8,163 nt of DNA, taken from NCBI GenBank assembly GCA_900554905.1, contig USJB01000049.1:1-8163 (forward strand), given 5' to 3'. A program made the translations under genes and the position numbers. Below are positions 8,018 to 8,163 of the stretch, piece by piece. Numbering within the stretch: the stretch's first letter is position 1; each line of letters starts with the position of its first letter. Source of the stretch: an uncultured Collinsella sp. Lineage in GTDB: Bacteria; Actinomycetota; Coriobacteriia; Coriobacteriales; Coriobacteriaceae. A model generated the notes under the pieces. The model saw only the letters and a program-made list of their open reading frames with translations. It was not told the origin of the DNA and did no database searches.

Positions 8018-8163
8018 TTGGCGCGCGGATCTGCACAAAACGCCAAAGGTAATAAGGCCAATAACCAACCGGCATCTGCTAAGGGTGCCGGTTCCCATCT
8101 TCGTGCCAATAAGGGCCACGAGAGATGGTCAATTATGGGTTTGGTATGCCGACACGCCTTGTT
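8018..8163 (+). CDS. Start of a downstream gene, 3'-truncated; possibly DNA translocase FtsK
   Basis: A reading frame opens at TTG 8018, one base after the rnj stop, and stays open to the window end (48 complete codons). It begins MARGSAQNAKGNKANNQPAS and continues with a basic, Asn/Lys/Ala-rich, probably disordered segment, then HERWSIMGLV, which may be the approach to a first membrane helix. FtsK-type translocases often have such a basic leader before their membrane segments, and ftsK commonly follows rnj in high-GC Gram-positives, so FtsK is my first guess from context. However, the last visible residues (CRHAL) are not a typical membrane helix, and no diagnostic FtsK motif is in view. The coding call is fairly strong because of the Shine-Dalgarno and tight coupling; the product is uncertain. 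Confidence 0.6.
   Translation, partial: MARGSAQNAKGNKANNQPASAKGAGSHLRANKGHERWSIMGLVCRHAL
8067..8093 (+). repeat. Strong inverted repeat inside the start of the last reading frame
   Basis: AACCGGCA (8067-8074) is perfectly complementary to TGCCGGTT (8086-8093). The stem extends inward to eleven pairs with two G-U pairs and a five-base loop (8078-8082). No T run follows, so it does not look like a normal intrinsic terminator. Confidence 0.65.

Noticed and set aside
6361..8109. 582-codon open frame on the - strand opposite rnj
   Set aside because: Antisense shadow of rnj, which has all its catalytic residues on the + strand.

Overview
This 8.2 kb window is a GC-rich stretch of bacterial core genome, with every gene on the + strand. 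The gene order, GC content and protein style suggest a high-GC Gram-positive. My best guess is a Coriobacteriia member (Collinsella-like), but that is from memory of the families and was not tested by any search.

Layout. Positions 1-3224 hold a tight operon: the 3' part of a PhoH-family ATPase, ybeY (start overlaps the phoH stop), a small DgkA-type lipid kinase, era, and recO, with gaps of 9 to 15 bases between the later genes. A 138-base spacer with a probable extended -10 promoter and a structured leader precedes rpsO (3363-3641). An intrinsic terminator follows rpsO. A 100-base G-rich, hairpin-rich leader then precedes pnp (3792-6038), which ends in a strong terminator. A 307-base gap without a recognisable gene leads to the ribonuclease J gene (6346-8016). 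A TTG-started reading frame begins one base after the rnj stop and runs off the window; it could be the start of ftsK by gene-order convention, but its product is not proven here.

How the genes fit together. Most products act on RNA or the 30S subunit: YbeY (rRNA maturation and quality control), Era (16S 3'-end and 30S assembly GTPase), S15 (primary 30S assembly protein), PNPase (3' exonuclease) and RNase J (5' exonuclease and endonuclease). PhoH-family ATPases often sit beside ybeY. RecO (recombinational repair) and the lipid kinase are common passengers in this cluster.

I see no mobile element, CRISPR array, tRNA, rRNA or novel defence-like system. The most interesting material is non-coding: the rpsO leader, the pnp leader with four G-runs around a hairpin, the repeats before rnj, and a strong hairpin just inside the last reading frame. 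In proteins, the oddest feature is a roughly 60-residue strongly acidic N-terminal extension on Era.
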